From Azospirillum sp. OGB3 (lineage in GTDB: Bacteria; Pseudomonadota; Alphaproteobacteria; Azospirillales; Azospirillaceae), in assembly GCF_014192915.1 (NCBI RefSeq), contig NZ_JACHYN010000015.1, positions 109,043 through 173,042 on the forward strand: DNA of 64,000 nt. Reading direction: 5' to 3'. The number at the start of each line of letters is the position of its first letter. The stretch's first letter is position 1. Shown piece after piece: positions 35,314 through 43,723 of the stretch. Made by a program: the position numbers and the translations under genes. Under the pieces are notes generated by a model. That model worked only from the letters and a program-made list of their open reading frames with translations. It did not search any database and was not told the origin of the DNA.

Positions 35314-36765
35314 ATGCGGATTCCAACCTTTTCCATCCTGCTCCTGCTGGCCTGCGTTTCTGCGGTGTCGGCCTGCGCGTCCCCCACCGCCGCCATTGGT
35401 CCGGACGACCGCGAGGCGATCGCCCGCAACGGCTTTTCCGCCGATGACGTCGGCTATGTGCTGTTCGATCCGGACAGCGGCGCCGTGTTGGCGGAGCGTC
35501 AGCCGGCCAAGCCCTTCGCCCCGGCCTCGGTCGCCAAGCTGCCGGCGATGGCCGCCGCCCTGGCGGTGCTGGGACCGGACCACCGCTTCGAGACCACGCT
35601 GCACATCACCGGACGGCTGGGAAACGGGGTGCTCGACGGCGACCTGATCCTGAAGGGCGGCGGCGACCCGTCGCTGTCCAGCGAAGGGCTGGCGGAGCTG
35701 CTGCGCGACCTCGGCGCGCTGGGCGTCACGCGGGTGACCGGGCGCTTCCTCTACGACACCTCCGTCTTGCCCGAGATGGCGGAGATCGACGCCGGGCAGC
35801 CCTGGACCGCCGGCTACAACACCGGCGTCGGGGCGCTGTCGCTGAACTTCAACCGCTTCCGCTTCGATTGGGCGCGCCCCGCCGCCGCCGGCCAGTCTGT
35901 GCGGGTCAGCGCTTGGTCGGTGTCCGACGCCGGGCGGGTGCCGCTGGACAGCGTGACGGTGCAGCTTGGCGCCGGGGCGGGGGCCGCCTTCACCCCGCTC
36001 GTCGCCGCGGTCGGAGATCCAGAGGGCGAGCGCTGGCGCTTCGCCCCGCAGCCGGGCATGGCGGCCAGCCTGTGGCTTCCGGTCACCCGGCCCGGCCTGG
36101 CGGCGTCCCACGTCTTCCGCCGCCTGGCCGCGGAGGCGGGGATCGCCCTGCCCGCCCCGACCCCCGGCGCGGTGCCGCCGACCGCCACGCTCGCCGCCCT
36201 GCACCGCAGCGAGCCGCTGGAGATCCTGGCCCGGCAGGTCCTGCGCTACTCCAACAACCTGTCGGCGGAGCTGATCGGGCTGGCCGCCGCCCGGCGGCTG
36301 GACCCGGCGGTGCAGACGCTGCCGGAGTCGGCGGCGGTGCTGACCGCGCCGGCCATGATGGCGGCCCCGCGCACCGACTGGACGGGGCTGCGGCTGCTCA
36401 ACCATTCGGGGCTCAGCGCCGCGTCGCGGATCACCCCGGCCCAGACCATGGCGCTGATCCAAGGCGCCGGCCCGGCGGTTCTGGCCCTTCTGCCCGGCGA
36501 GGACGAGGGCAAGGCCCTACCCCCCGGCGTGCGCGCCAAGTCGGGGACGCTGGCCTACGCCAAGGCGCTGGCCGGAACGCTGACGACGGCGAAGGGGCGG
36601 ACGCTCGGCTTCGCCTTCTTCGTCACCGACGAGGCGCAGCGCGTCGCCATGGACCGGACGATGGACCGCCGCATCGCCGAGATCCCCCCGGAGGCCCGCG
36701 CCTGGCTGGCCCGCTCCCGCAAGCTCCAGGCCGACCTGCTGGCGTTGTGGATCGCCGGCTTGTAA
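35314..36765 (+). CDS. dacB: D-alanyl-D-alanine carboxypeptidase/endopeptidase (PBP4 family)
   Basis: The 483-residue exported protein ends its signal with VSAC, a lipobox-like site at Cys21. The penicillin-binding catalytic motifs are intact: SxxK as SVAK (Ser72, Lys75), SxN in RYSNNLSAE (about 309-317) and KSG in AKSGTLAYA (about 409-417). Family S13 enzymes trim or cut peptidoglycan cross-links in the periplasm. It is monocistronic and precedes cheD by 92 bp. Confidence 0.93.
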   Translation: MRIPTFSILLLLACVSAVSACASPTAAIGPDDREAIARNGFSADDVGYVLFDPDSGAVLAERQPAKPFAPASVAKLPAMAAALAVLGPDHRFETTLHITGRLGNGVLDGDLILKGGGDPSLSSEGLAELLRDLGALGVTRVTGRFLYDTSVLPEMAEIDAGQPWTAGYNTGVGALSLNFNRFRFDWARPAAAGQSVRVSAWSVSDAGRVPLDSVTVQLGAGAGAAFTPLVAAVGDPEGERWRFAPQPGMAASLWLPVTRPGLAASHVFRRLAAEAGIALPAPTPGAVPPTATLAALHRSEPLEILARQVLRYSNNLSAELIGLAAARRLDPAVQTLPESAAVLTAPAMMAAPRTDWTGLRLLNHSGLSAASRITPAQTMALIQGAGPAVLALLPGEDEGKALPPGVRAKSGTLAYAKALAGTLTTAKGRTLGFAFFVTDEAQRVAMDRTMDRRIAEIPPEARAWLARSRKLQADLLALWIAGL

Positions 36766-36857
36766 GGGGCGTCGATTGCAGCGCCCGCAACCGCGACGCT
36801 TGGCGAAGGGCGACGGTCGGTTGTACACTGCGACCGAATGTCCCACCGAGGTCCTGG

Positions 36858-37490
36858 ATGCCGATCAGCCCGCGCGCACGCCGACTCCAGCAGGGTTCCG
36901 ACACGCCGGACATCGCGGCCAACCGCTACCACGACCGGCAATTGGGCGCCGAGGTGGTCAACATCGTGGTCGGCGGCTGCGTGGTCAGCGACGACCCGAA
37001 CGTCGTCATCACCACCACGCTGGGCTCCTGCATCGCCGCCTGCCTGTTCGATCCCGTCGCGGCGATCGGCGGGATGAACCATTTCCTGCTGCCCGACCAC
37101 AACGGCGACCGGCTGTCCATCTCCTCCCGCTACGGCAGTGCCGCCATGGAGCAGCTCATCAACCGGCTGCTGTCGGCGACGGGACGGCGCGACCGGCTGC
37201 GCGCCAAGATCTTCGGCGGGGCCAGCGTCAACGGCGCCCCGCGCAGTTCGGGCATCGGCCAGCGCAACGTCGAGTTCGTCATGGAGTATCTGGCGGCCGA
37301 AGGCATCCCGACGATGAGCTGGGACGTCGGCGGCACGGCGGCCCGCGCGGTGCGCTTCTATCCCACCTCGGGCCGCACCCAGCGCCGCCTGATCGCGGAG
37401 GAGACGGTGCGCGACATCGCGCGGTCCGAGACGTCCTTCATGGACCGGCTGCGCAAGACCGGGATCGATGGCGACGTGGAACTGTTCTGA
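36858..37490 (+). CDS. cheD: Chemoreceptor glutamine deamidase CheD
   Basis: The 210-residue protein has the catalytic Cys in TTTLGSCIAA (Cys58) and the His in GGMNHFLLP (His75), as in CheD, which deamidates Gln residues in chemoreceptors. ATG 36858 is preceded by GAGG at about seven bases. It is not next to the chemosensory operon at 41-51 kb; the intervening genes are a methyltransferase, an EEP hydrolase, two small proteins and panD. It may therefore serve other chemoreceptors too. Confidence 0.94.
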   Translation: MPISPRARRLQQGSDTPDIAANRYHDRQLGAEVVNIVVGGCVVSDDPNVVITTTLGSCIAACLFDPVAAIGGMNHFLLPDHNGDRLSISSRYGSAAMEQLINRLLSATGRRDRLRAKIFGGASVNGAPRSSGIGQRNVEFVMEYLAAEGIPTMSWDVGGTAARAVRFYPTSGRTQRRLIAEETVRDIARSETSFMDRLRKTGIDGDVELF

Positions 37491-37495
37491 TCCCC

Positions 37496-38317
37496 ATGCT
37501 CCATGGATTGTCCCGCCTGCTGCCCGCCATCGCGGACCAGAACCTCGACGAGGCCGCCGTCTATCGGCGGGAGTCGCTGTACGAGCGCCCGCGCTACGAG
37601 GGCGCCCGCGGGCTGATCCCCGCCGCCGGCCCGCTGCTCTGCCCGCTCTGCGGGCGGGAGGCGTCGCGCTTCCTCCCCTTCGGACTGGGCGGGCGGCGCA
37701 ACGCCCGCTGCCCGGACTGCGGGTCGCTGGAGCGCCACCGCTTCCTGTGGAGCTTTTTGGCGGAGCGGACAGACGTGCTGCGCCGCTCGCTGCGCATCCT
37801 GCACACCGCCCCGGAACCCTGCCTGGAGCCGCTGCTGCGGGCGCGGCACGGCCGGCGCTACGTCACGCTGGACCGTTTCAACCCGGCCGCCGACGTGCAG
37901 GCCGACCTGACCGACCTGCCCTTCCCGGATGGCCGTTTCGACCTCGTGCTGTCCAGCCACGTGCTGGAGCATGTCCCCGACGACCGCGCCGCGCTGCGCG
38001 AGATCGCCCGCGTCCTGAAACCCTCGGGCCGCGCCGTCCTGCTGTTCCCCTACGACCCCAAGGGGCCGACGCGGGAGGACCCGGCGATGGACACCCCGGC
38101 CAAGCGGCTGGCCGCCTTCGGCCATCCCTATCACTACCGGATTTATGGTACGGATACCCCCCTGCGCATGGCCGAGGCCGGGTTGGACGCCACGCTCGTC
38201 GCCTCCACGGCGATGCTGAGCGCGCACCGGCGGCGGCGGCGGCGCATCAACCGCAACCACCTGTTCCTGGCGCGCCCACGCGCCGCAGCGGGTCGGGCGT
38301 CCGGGGAGGGGTCATGA
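37496..38317 (+). CDS. SAM methyltransferase with N-terminal zinc ribbon
   Basis: The 273-residue protein carries two CxxC pairs (CPLCGRE about 49-55 and CPDCGS about 73-78), forming a probable zinc ribbon, followed by a class I methyltransferase core: DRFNPAADVQADLTDLPFPDG, then SSHVLEHVPDDRAALREI, a motif of the type-11 family. It resembles the RlmA/YebS-like methyltransferases whose ribbon binds RNA, but the target cannot be named. It starts 5 bp after cheD, and the EEP gene overlaps its stop. Confidence 0.8.
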   Translation: MLHGLSRLLPAIADQNLDEAAVYRRESLYERPRYEGARGLIPAAGPLLCPLCGREASRFLPFGLGGRRNARCPDCGSLERHRFLWSFLAERTDVLRRSLRILHTAPEPCLEPLLRARHGRRYVTLDRFNPAADVQADLTDLPFPDGRFDLVLSSHVLEHVPDDRAALREIARVLKPSGRAVLLFPYDPKGPTREDPAMDTPAKRLAAFGHPYHYRIYGTDTPLRMAEAGLDATLVASTAMLSAHRRRRRRINRNHLFLARPRAAAGRASGEGS

Positions 38318-39348
38318 GCCGCAGCACCAGCAGCAGCATCCGCATCGCCACCTTCAACCTGGAAAGCCTGGACGACGCCGGCGACCTGTCCTTCGAGGAG
38401 CGCGCCGCCGTGCTGCGCCCGCAGCTGGAGCGGCTGGACGCCGACATCCTGTGCCTTCAGGAGGTCAACGGCCAGCGCGACGCGAAGGGGGAGCCGCGGA
38501 CCCTGCGCGCGCTGAACCGGCTGCTGGAGGGCGGCCCCTACGCCGATTTCCACCGGACCTCCGGCGGCGAGGGGACCAAGCTGGCCGACCGCCACAACCT
38601 CGTGCTGGTCAGCCGCTGGCCGATCCTGGCGGCGCGGCAGTACCGGCACGATCTGGTGCCGTCCCCGCAGGTCCGCATGGTCACCGCCGACCCGGCCCAG
38701 CCCGGCGGCGACGCCGTGACCTGGGACCGCCCGGTGCTGCACGGCGAGATCGAATTGCCCGGCGGGCGGCGGCTGCACGTCTTCAACCTGCATCTGCGCG
38801 CGCCCATCGCCGCGCCGGTGCCGGGGCAGAAGAAGAACGCCTCCACCTGGAAAAGCGTCGGCGGCTGGGCGGAGGGCTTCTATCTGGCCTCGATCAAGCG
38901 GGCCGGGCAGGCGCTGGAGGCCCGGCTGGCGGTGGAGCGGGTGTTCGACGCCGACCCGCAGGCGCTGATCCTGGTGGCCGGCGACCTCAACGCCGAGATC
39001 GAGCAGACCCCCGTCCGCATCATCCGCGCCGACTTGGACGAGACCGGAAACGGCCATCTCGCCGGGCGGTCGCTGGTGCCGCTGGAATGCTCCGTCCCGG
39101 AGGAGCGGCGCTTCACGGTGCTGCACGGCGGCGACGCGGTGATGCTCGACCATCTGCTGGTGTCGCGCGCCCTGCTGGGCTGGTTCCGCTCCGCCGAAAT
39201 CCACAACGAGGCGCTGGGCGACGAGCTGGTCGCCCACGCCACGGTCAGCCATTCCCCGGAAAGCTACCACGCGCCGCTGGTCGCCCGCTTCGAGCTGCCG
39301 GATCAGACGGTGACGGAGACGATGGCGCCCGGCGAACCGGCGCCGTAG
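38314..39348 (+). CDS. Endonuclease/exonuclease/phosphatase family protein
   Basis: The 344-residue cytoplasmic protein has the EEP hydrolase motifs in order: IATFNLESL, LCLQEVNG with the metal-binding Glu (near residue 50), the VFNLHLR strand, LVAGDLNAEI and DHLLVSR with a C-terminal SHSPESYHAP. This fold cleaves phosphodiester or phosphate ester bonds (nucleases, sphingomyelinase, inositol phosphatases); substrate unknown. No secretion signal is present. The ATG at 38314 overlaps the previous stop and has GGGGAGG just upstream. The 3' end overlaps the next minus gene by 46 bp. Confidence 0.88.
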   Translation: MSRSTSSSIRIATFNLESLDDAGDLSFEERAAVLRPQLERLDADILCLQEVNGQRDAKGEPRTLRALNRLLEGGPYADFHRTSGGEGTKLADRHNLVLVSRWPILAARQYRHDLVPSPQVRMVTADPAQPGGDAVTWDRPVLHGEIELPGGRRLHVFNLHLRAPIAAPVPGQKKNASTWKSVGGWAEGFYLASIKRAGQALEARLAVERVFDADPQALILVAGDLNAEIEQTPVRIIRADLDETGNGHLAGRSLVPLECSVPEERRFTVLHGGDAVMLDHLLVSRALLGWFRSAEIHNEALGDELVAHATVSHSPESYHAPLVARFELPDQTVTETMAPGEPAP

Positions 39349-39848
39349 GACGCCCCCCCGGGAGCGGGCGCGGCGGAAACGGCGGCGGGGATGCTTCCCG
39401 TCGTCCCGCGTCCTGCGACGGACGGCGCCTCGCCGGACGCGGTGCCGGTCGGCACGGTGCCGCCGACGCCCGACGCCGCCGTGCCCTTGCCCGTGGCATG
39501 GCCGTGCCCCGCCGAATCGGTCGCGACGCCCAGGCGGCTGGCGGTACGGCGGTATTCCTCCACCACCTGTTGCGCCGGGATCTGGTTCTGGGTCTCGCCG
39601 GAGGACCGGTCGCGGAAATAGATGACGGCCAGCCGGGCGCCCTGGTCGTAGCGCAGGACCGGACTGATGTAGCCGCCCGCCACCACCACCGGGTCGGACG
39701 GAGACGCCGCCGAAGCGGATTGGTCCGCAACGCTGGACGCGGTTTGGGAGGTCTGTGCCGCGGCATCGGCCACGGATTGCGGCGTCGGGACCGCCGATGC
39801 CGGAGTCGGCCGGTTCGCCTGGATGCCGGAGACGCTTCGGATGTCCAT
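39303..39848 (-). CDS. Hypothetical protein with a FlaG-like motif
   Basis: The 181-residue protein has a low-complexity Ala/Thr/Ser/Gln region (residues 14-50) before a short conserved block, then a Gly/Thr/Ala-rich tail. The middle (about 60-100, RLAVIYFRDRSSGETQNQIPAQQVVEEYRR) resembles the FlaG/flagellar accessory domain, in which such a segment is preceded by VxDxxTGE and followed by IPxxxL. The start MDIRSVSGIQ and the low-complexity N-terminus are also common in flagellar-associated proteins. The family call is weak. No flagellar gene is adjacent. Confidence 0.5.
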   Translation of the reverse strand: MDIRSVSGIQANRPTPASAVPTPQSVADAAAQTSQTASSVADQSASAASPSDPVVVAGGYISPVLRYDQGARLAVIYFRDRSSGETQNQIPAQQVVEEYRRTASRLGVATDSAGHGHATGKGTAASGVGGTVPTGTASGEAPSVAGRGTTGSIPAAVSAAPAPGGASYGAGSPGAIVSVTV

Positions 39849-39918
39849 GGCTGGCCGCCTTTCCCCTGCGGGCCCGGCCCCGGACCAGCCGGGCGGGCCC
39901 CGATTGGACGACGCGCGA

Positions 39919-40161
39919 TCAGACCGTGATGTTGAGGTTCTGTCCGCGGGTCGGGGTGGTGTTGCCGCCCGACGACAGAGCCTGCTGGCTCTGCTGCGCC
40001 TGTTGATCCTGGGCCTGGATCTGCTGACGGCGATCCTCTTCGGCCTTCTGGGCCTGCTGGTTCGCGTCGGTTCCCCGTGTCTGCTGCAGGGCCGCCGGCC
40101 CGCTGCTCAACGGGGTCGTGAAAGGCTGCTGCTGATAGCCCCCTATGCCGCTGACGCCCAT
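39919..40161 (-). CDS. Small Gln-rich hypothetical protein
   Basis: The 80-residue protein is rich in Gln and Ala in its centre (a probable coiled coil from about 30 to 62). It starts at ATG 40161 with GAGGAG eight bases upstream; a longer in-frame ORF to 40254 was rejected for lack of a ribosome-binding site. It has no membrane helix. It lies immediately upstream of the FlaG-like gene on the same strand. Function unknown. Confidence 0.5.
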   Translation of the reverse strand: MGVSGIGGYQQQPFTTPLSSGPAALQQTRGTDANQQAQKAEEDRRQQIQAQDQQAQQSQQALSSGGNTTPTRGQNLNITV

Positions 40162-40342
40162 GACACGCACTCCTCGCTGTCCGCACTCCCACCCAGGTAG
40201 AGTAGGCAAAAATTGCCGCGCGTTCAAGTGGGACTCACCGCCTATTCCTCGCAAGGCACGCGCAAGTCGCCGCAGTGCTCGCTTTGCGCGTGGATTCGCT
40301 CAAGGCCGCTTCTTTTTTTTGCGGGGGTTCGGAAACGCCGGG

Positions 40343-40777
40343 TCAGGCCGGTTCCGGTTCCAGGAAGGTCCCCTCGCGAATCGCAAAGTCGAACCGCCCG
40401 CCGTCCAGCGCGGTCACGTCGTAGGTCAGCGACCGGTCGATGCTGTTGTCGGCGTTGAAGGTCAGCACCCGCGGCCGCAGCGTCGCCAGTTCGGTCGGCT
40501 GGCAGTACCAGGAGGCGGCGATGATGACCTCGTCCCCCGGCTGGCAACTCCGCGCCGCCGAGCCGTTCAGCACGCAGCAGCGCGAGCCGCGCTCGCCATA
40601 GATCACGTAGGTGCTGATCCGCGCGCCGGAGTTCTTGTTCCAGATCTCCACGAACTCCAGCGGGTAGATCCCGACCGCCTCGCAATGCTCCGGATCGAGC
40701 GTGATCGACCCCTGATAGTTCAGGTTGGCGTCGGTGACGCGCAGGCAGTGCAGTTTCGCGCGGACAACCTTGATCAT
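40343..40777 (-). CDS. panD: Aspartate 1-decarboxylase
   Basis: The 144-residue protein is a PanD: the N-terminal KLHCLRVTDANLNYQGSI carries the self-cleavage site Gly23-Ser24, at which Ser becomes the pyruvoyl cofactor. Further segments IWNKNSGAR and YGERGSRCCVLNG are typical of the family. It makes beta-alanine from aspartate for pantothenate and coenzyme A. ATG 40777 has GGAGGGG upstream. The C-terminal tail is about 20 residues longer than E. coli PanD. No panB or panC is nearby. Confidence 0.93.
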   Translation of the reverse strand: MIKVVRAKLHCLRVTDANLNYQGSITLDPEHCEAVGIYPLEFVEIWNKNSGARISTYVIYGERGSRCCVLNGSAARSCQPGDEVIIAASWYCQPTELATLRPRVLTFNADNSIDRSLTYDVTALDGGRFDFAIREGTFLEPEPA

Positions 40778-40863
40778 GATCCCCTCCGGTCGGTGCGGCT
40801 GGTTGGCCGTTGGGAGGATGTTTGTAACCGCAACTGCGAAAACAGCAAGCGTTCCGGCACCCA

Positions 40864-40885
40864 CGGTATGACCGGCGTCATACCG
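40864..40885. promoter_or_regulatory. Perfect 9-bp inverted repeat in the panD-cheW spacer
   Basis: CGGTATGAC is followed, four bases later, by GTCATACCG. The position between two divergent genes (panD at 40777 on the minus strand and the CheW-like gene at 41068 on the plus strand) suggests a dimeric-regulator binding site. The regulator is unknown, and no promoter boxes were identified around it. Confidence 0.5.
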
Positions 40886-41067
40886 CCACCTTGGGCTGAG
40901 GCTTTTGCCTTTGGTGGTATTTCCATCCCGGGTGCGATGCGGCATGTTCTGCGCCGGTTTCAAGCCCCCCGGCGCCACCCGATAATAGGCTCCAGGGCCC
41001 GGCTGCGCTTCTCGGACCCGACAACGGGCATAGGCCGACAACTGAATTGGGAAGGTGTGCGCACGCG

Positions 41068-41634
41068 ATGGCTGCGACGGCATCCGCGACACGGTACGTG
41101 ATCTTTTCCGTCTCCGGCAGGACCCTGGCCCTGCCGGCGGACGCCGTGCGCCGGTTCCTGCCGCTGCCCCGGCTCGACCGTCCGCCGGCCGCCCCCGCCG
41201 TGGTCGCCGGGCTGTTCCGCTACCAGGGGCGCGCCGTCCCGGTCCTGCGGCTCGACCTTCTGTTCGGCTTCGAGGCCGCGCCGCCGGAGCTGTACGCCCC
41301 GCTGTTCCTGACCGACTGGGACGGCCGTCCGCTGGCCCTGCTGGCCGACCTGGTGTTCAACATCCTGCCGATCCCCGACGCGGAGCTGACGGCGGCCGAC
41401 CCCAGCCTGACCTTCAACGGCTGCGCCGTGGCGACCATTCCCCACCGTGGCCCCCACGGCGGCCCCCATGATGGCGGAACGGCCACCGTGATCGACCCGT
41501 CCCGCCTGCTGACCGAGGCCGAGGGCCGGCTGCTCGCCGCCTTCCAGGCCATGGCCGACGAGCGCCTGGCCCGGCTTGGCGCCCCCGAGACGGCGGACGA
41601 ACCGGCAGAGGGCACCGAAGGGACGGCCCGATGA
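41068..41634 (+). CDS. CheW-like chemosensory adaptor
   Basis: This 188-residue protein has a CheW fold (VIFSVSGRTLALPADAVRRFLPL, then a GLFRYQGRAVPVLRLD segment, the usual core), ending in a Glu/Ala-rich tail. It opens the chemosensory operon; its stop overlaps the cheR start. ATG 41068 is preferred; a TTG at 41047 would add seven residues. It probably couples the MCP to CheA; in Wsp-type operons a similar pair of adaptor genes (WspB, WspD) is found. Confidence 0.85.
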   Translation: MAATASATRYVIFSVSGRTLALPADAVRRFLPLPRLDRPPAAPAVVAGLFRYQGRAVPVLRLDLLFGFEAAPPELYAPLFLTDWDGRPLALLADLVFNILPIPDAELTAADPSLTFNGCAVATIPHRGPHGGPHDGGTATVIDPSRLLTEAEGRLLAAFQAMADERLARLGAPETADEPAEGTEGTAR

Positions 41635-43097
41635 ACCGCATCGACGCCATCCTGCGCGACCCCGTCTTTCCCCGGATCAAGGCCGCCGTCATCGGGGCGA
41701 CCGGGCTCGCCTACTACGCCGACAAGGACGCCGCCCTGGCGGAGCGCATCAACCGCCGCCTGTCGGACAAGCCGACCCTCGGCCTCGCCGCCTATCTGGC
41801 GCAGCTCGCCGGGGAGGGGCCGACCGGGCCGGAGTATCAGGCGCTCATCAACGAGCTGACGGTCGGCGAAACCTTCTTCTTCCGCTACGCCGAACAGTTC
41901 GAGGCGCTGTGCGCCGTCGCCATCCCGGAATGCCTGCGTCGCAACCGGGAGAGCCGCCTGCTGCGCATCTGGAGCGCCGGCTGCTCGATCGGGCCGGAGG
42001 CCTACACGCTGGAAATCCTGCTGAAGCGGCATTTCGCCGAGCAGCTCCGCGACTGGCAGGTCAGCATCGTCGGCACCGACCTGAACGCCAGCTTCATCGA
42101 AACGGCGCGGCGCGGCGTCTACGGGAACTGGGCGGTGCGCGGGCTCGATCCGGCGGTCCTGGCGGAATGCTTCGACCGGCAGGGCGACCAGTGGGCGGTC
42201 AAGCCGCGCTTTCGCGAATGGACGAACTTCTCCGTCTTCAACCTCGTGGAGGGGCCGCTGCCCAACTACCCGCGGGGCCTGGGCGCGCTGGACGTCGTGC
42301 TGTGCCGCAACGTCATGATCTATTTCGACGAGCCGACGCGCACCCGTCTGTTGGACAACCTGCACGAGGTGCTGGTGCCCAACGGCTGGCTGGTGGTCGG
42401 CCATGCCGAGACGGGGCAGCAGGTCAACAGCCTGTTCACCCCCGTGCCGGTGCCGGGGGCCACCATCTACCGCAAGCCGCGCCCCGGCTGTGCCCCCGCG
42501 GCGGCCCTGCCGGCGGCGCCTCCCGTCTTCACGCCCGCCATTCCTGCCGAGCCGAAGCCTGCCGAGCCGAAGCCTGCCGAGCCGAGGCCCGCGGCGCCGA
42601 AACCCACGAAGACGCACAGCGCGCCGACGGACCCCACGGCGCGGCGGCGCGCCACCGCGGCGAAGCCGGCCCTCACCCCGCTGCCCGCGCCGCAGCCGCA
42701 GGCTTCATCCCCGGCCACTCCCCCATCCGTCGCCGCTTCGGACGGCGACCGGGCGGCGGCGCTGGACGCCTGCATCGCGCTGGCCGAGCGCAACCGCCTC
42801 GACCCCTTGGTCCATTTCCGGCTGGGCCTGCTGGAGGAGGAGCTGGGCGTCGGCGACCCGATCGCCGCCTTCAAGCGGGCGCTCTATCTGGATTCCGACT
42901 TTGCGCTGGCCGACTACCATTTGGCCCTGGCCTATTGGCGGCGTGGCAAGCTGGCCCCGGCGCAACGCCATTTCCGCAACGCCCGCGCCACCGTCGCCAC
43001 TCATGACGCGACGGAGCTGGTGGCCGAGGGTGGCGGCCTGACCGTGGCCGAGTTGCGCAGCATGATCGATCTCTGGTTCTCGGGTGAGGAGCCGTGA
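41631..43097 (+). CDS. cheR: CheR-type receptor methyltransferase with TPR-like C-terminus
   Basis: The 488-residue protein joins a CheR methyltransferase (about 1-275, with a SAM site IWSAGCSIGPEAYTLE and IVGTDLNASFIETARRGVYG) and a Pro/Ala/Lys linker containing three tandem AEPKP/AEPRP units (about 302-325), followed by a TPR-like domain (about 375-455). CheR adds methyl groups to receptor Glu residues. The CheR-TPR form is the architecture of WspC/FrzF. The start overlaps the CheW-like gene stop. Confidence 0.92.
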   Translation: MNRIDAILRDPVFPRIKAAVIGATGLAYYADKDAALAERINRRLSDKPTLGLAAYLAQLAGEGPTGPEYQALINELTVGETFFFRYAEQFEALCAVAIPECLRRNRESRLLRIWSAGCSIGPEAYTLEILLKRHFAEQLRDWQVSIVGTDLNASFIETARRGVYGNWAVRGLDPAVLAECFDRQGDQWAVKPRFREWTNFSVFNLVEGPLPNYPRGLGALDVVLCRNVMIYFDEPTRTRLLDNLHEVLVPNGWLVVGHAETGQQVNSLFTPVPVPGATIYRKPRPGCAPAAALPAAPPVFTPAIPAEPKPAEPKPAEPRPAAPKPTKTHSAPTDPTARRRATAAKPALTPLPAPQPQASSPATPPSVAASDGDRAAALDACIALAERNRLDPLVHFRLGLLEEELGVGDPIAAFKRALYLDSDFALADYHLALAYWRRGKLAPAQRHFRNARATVATHDATELVAEGGGLTVAELRSMIDLWFSGEEP

Positions 43098-43723
43098 TGG
43101 ACGACCGGACCGGAACCGGAGAGGCAGCGGATGTCCAAGGCGGCATCGACTGGACCGCCGTCCGCACCCGCCTAGCCCGCCAGGGCCGGGAGGCGGAGGA
43201 AGCCGCCGCGCCGGGCGGTGCCTGGGCCGACGCGCTGCTGCTGCGCCGTGCCGAGGACTTGGCGCGCGTCCCCTCCGCCGACGAGGCAAACGTCGCGGCG
43301 GATGCGGAGGCGCCGGTCACCCTGCTGGTCGGGCGCGGCGCGGACGGGTCTTACGGGCTGGACCTGCGCCACCTGTCCCGCATCGTGCCGCTGCCGCGGG
43401 TGGCGCGCGTGCCCCACGCGCCCCCGGAACTGCTGGGGCTGATCGCCATCGACGGGCGGGTGATGCGCCTGTTCGACGTGGACCGGCTGTGCGGGCGCAA
43501 CGCCGTTCCCGCCGGCGGCGGCTTCGCCGTCGTGCTGCGCGGCGGGGAGCGGCCGGTGGCGCTGCGCCTGCGCACCGTGGACACGGTGACGGAACTGGAT
43601 GGAACCGACAGGAAGGCGCCGCCGGAAGCCGGGTCCTTCGTCACCGCCATCACCCGGGGCCGCGTCGCCGTGCTGGACGTGCCGGCGATCCTGGAGACGC
43701 TGAGGAGCATGAAAGAAGAATGA
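43097..43723 (+). CDS. Second CheW-like adaptor
   Basis: The 208-residue protein has a charged N-terminal extension (about 75 residues) and then the CheW fold (VTLLVGRGADGSYGLDLRHLSRIVPLPRV, HAPPELLGLIAIDGRVMRLFDVDRL). ATG 43097 follows GAGGAG by five bases; the adjacent GTG (43094) is an alternative start. The stop overlaps the MCP start (ATGA). It occupies the position of WspD relative to cheR and the receptor gene. Confidence 0.88.
   Translation: MDDRTGTGEAADVQGGIDWTAVRTRLARQGREAEEAAAPGGAWADALLLRRAEDLARVPSADEANVAADAEAPVTLLVGRGADGSYGLDLRHLSRIVPLPRVARVPHAPPELLGLIAIDGRVMRLFDVDRLCGRNAVPAGGGFAVVLRGGERPVALRLRTVDTVTELDGTDRKAPPEAGSFVTAITRGRVAVLDVPAILETLRSMKEE

Noticed and set aside
42541..42612. 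Tandem GCCGAGCCGAAGCCT-type repeats as a mobile or regulatory element
   Set aside because: They are in frame and encode a Pro/Ala/Lys linker (AEPKP units) in CheR, a common flexible spacer.
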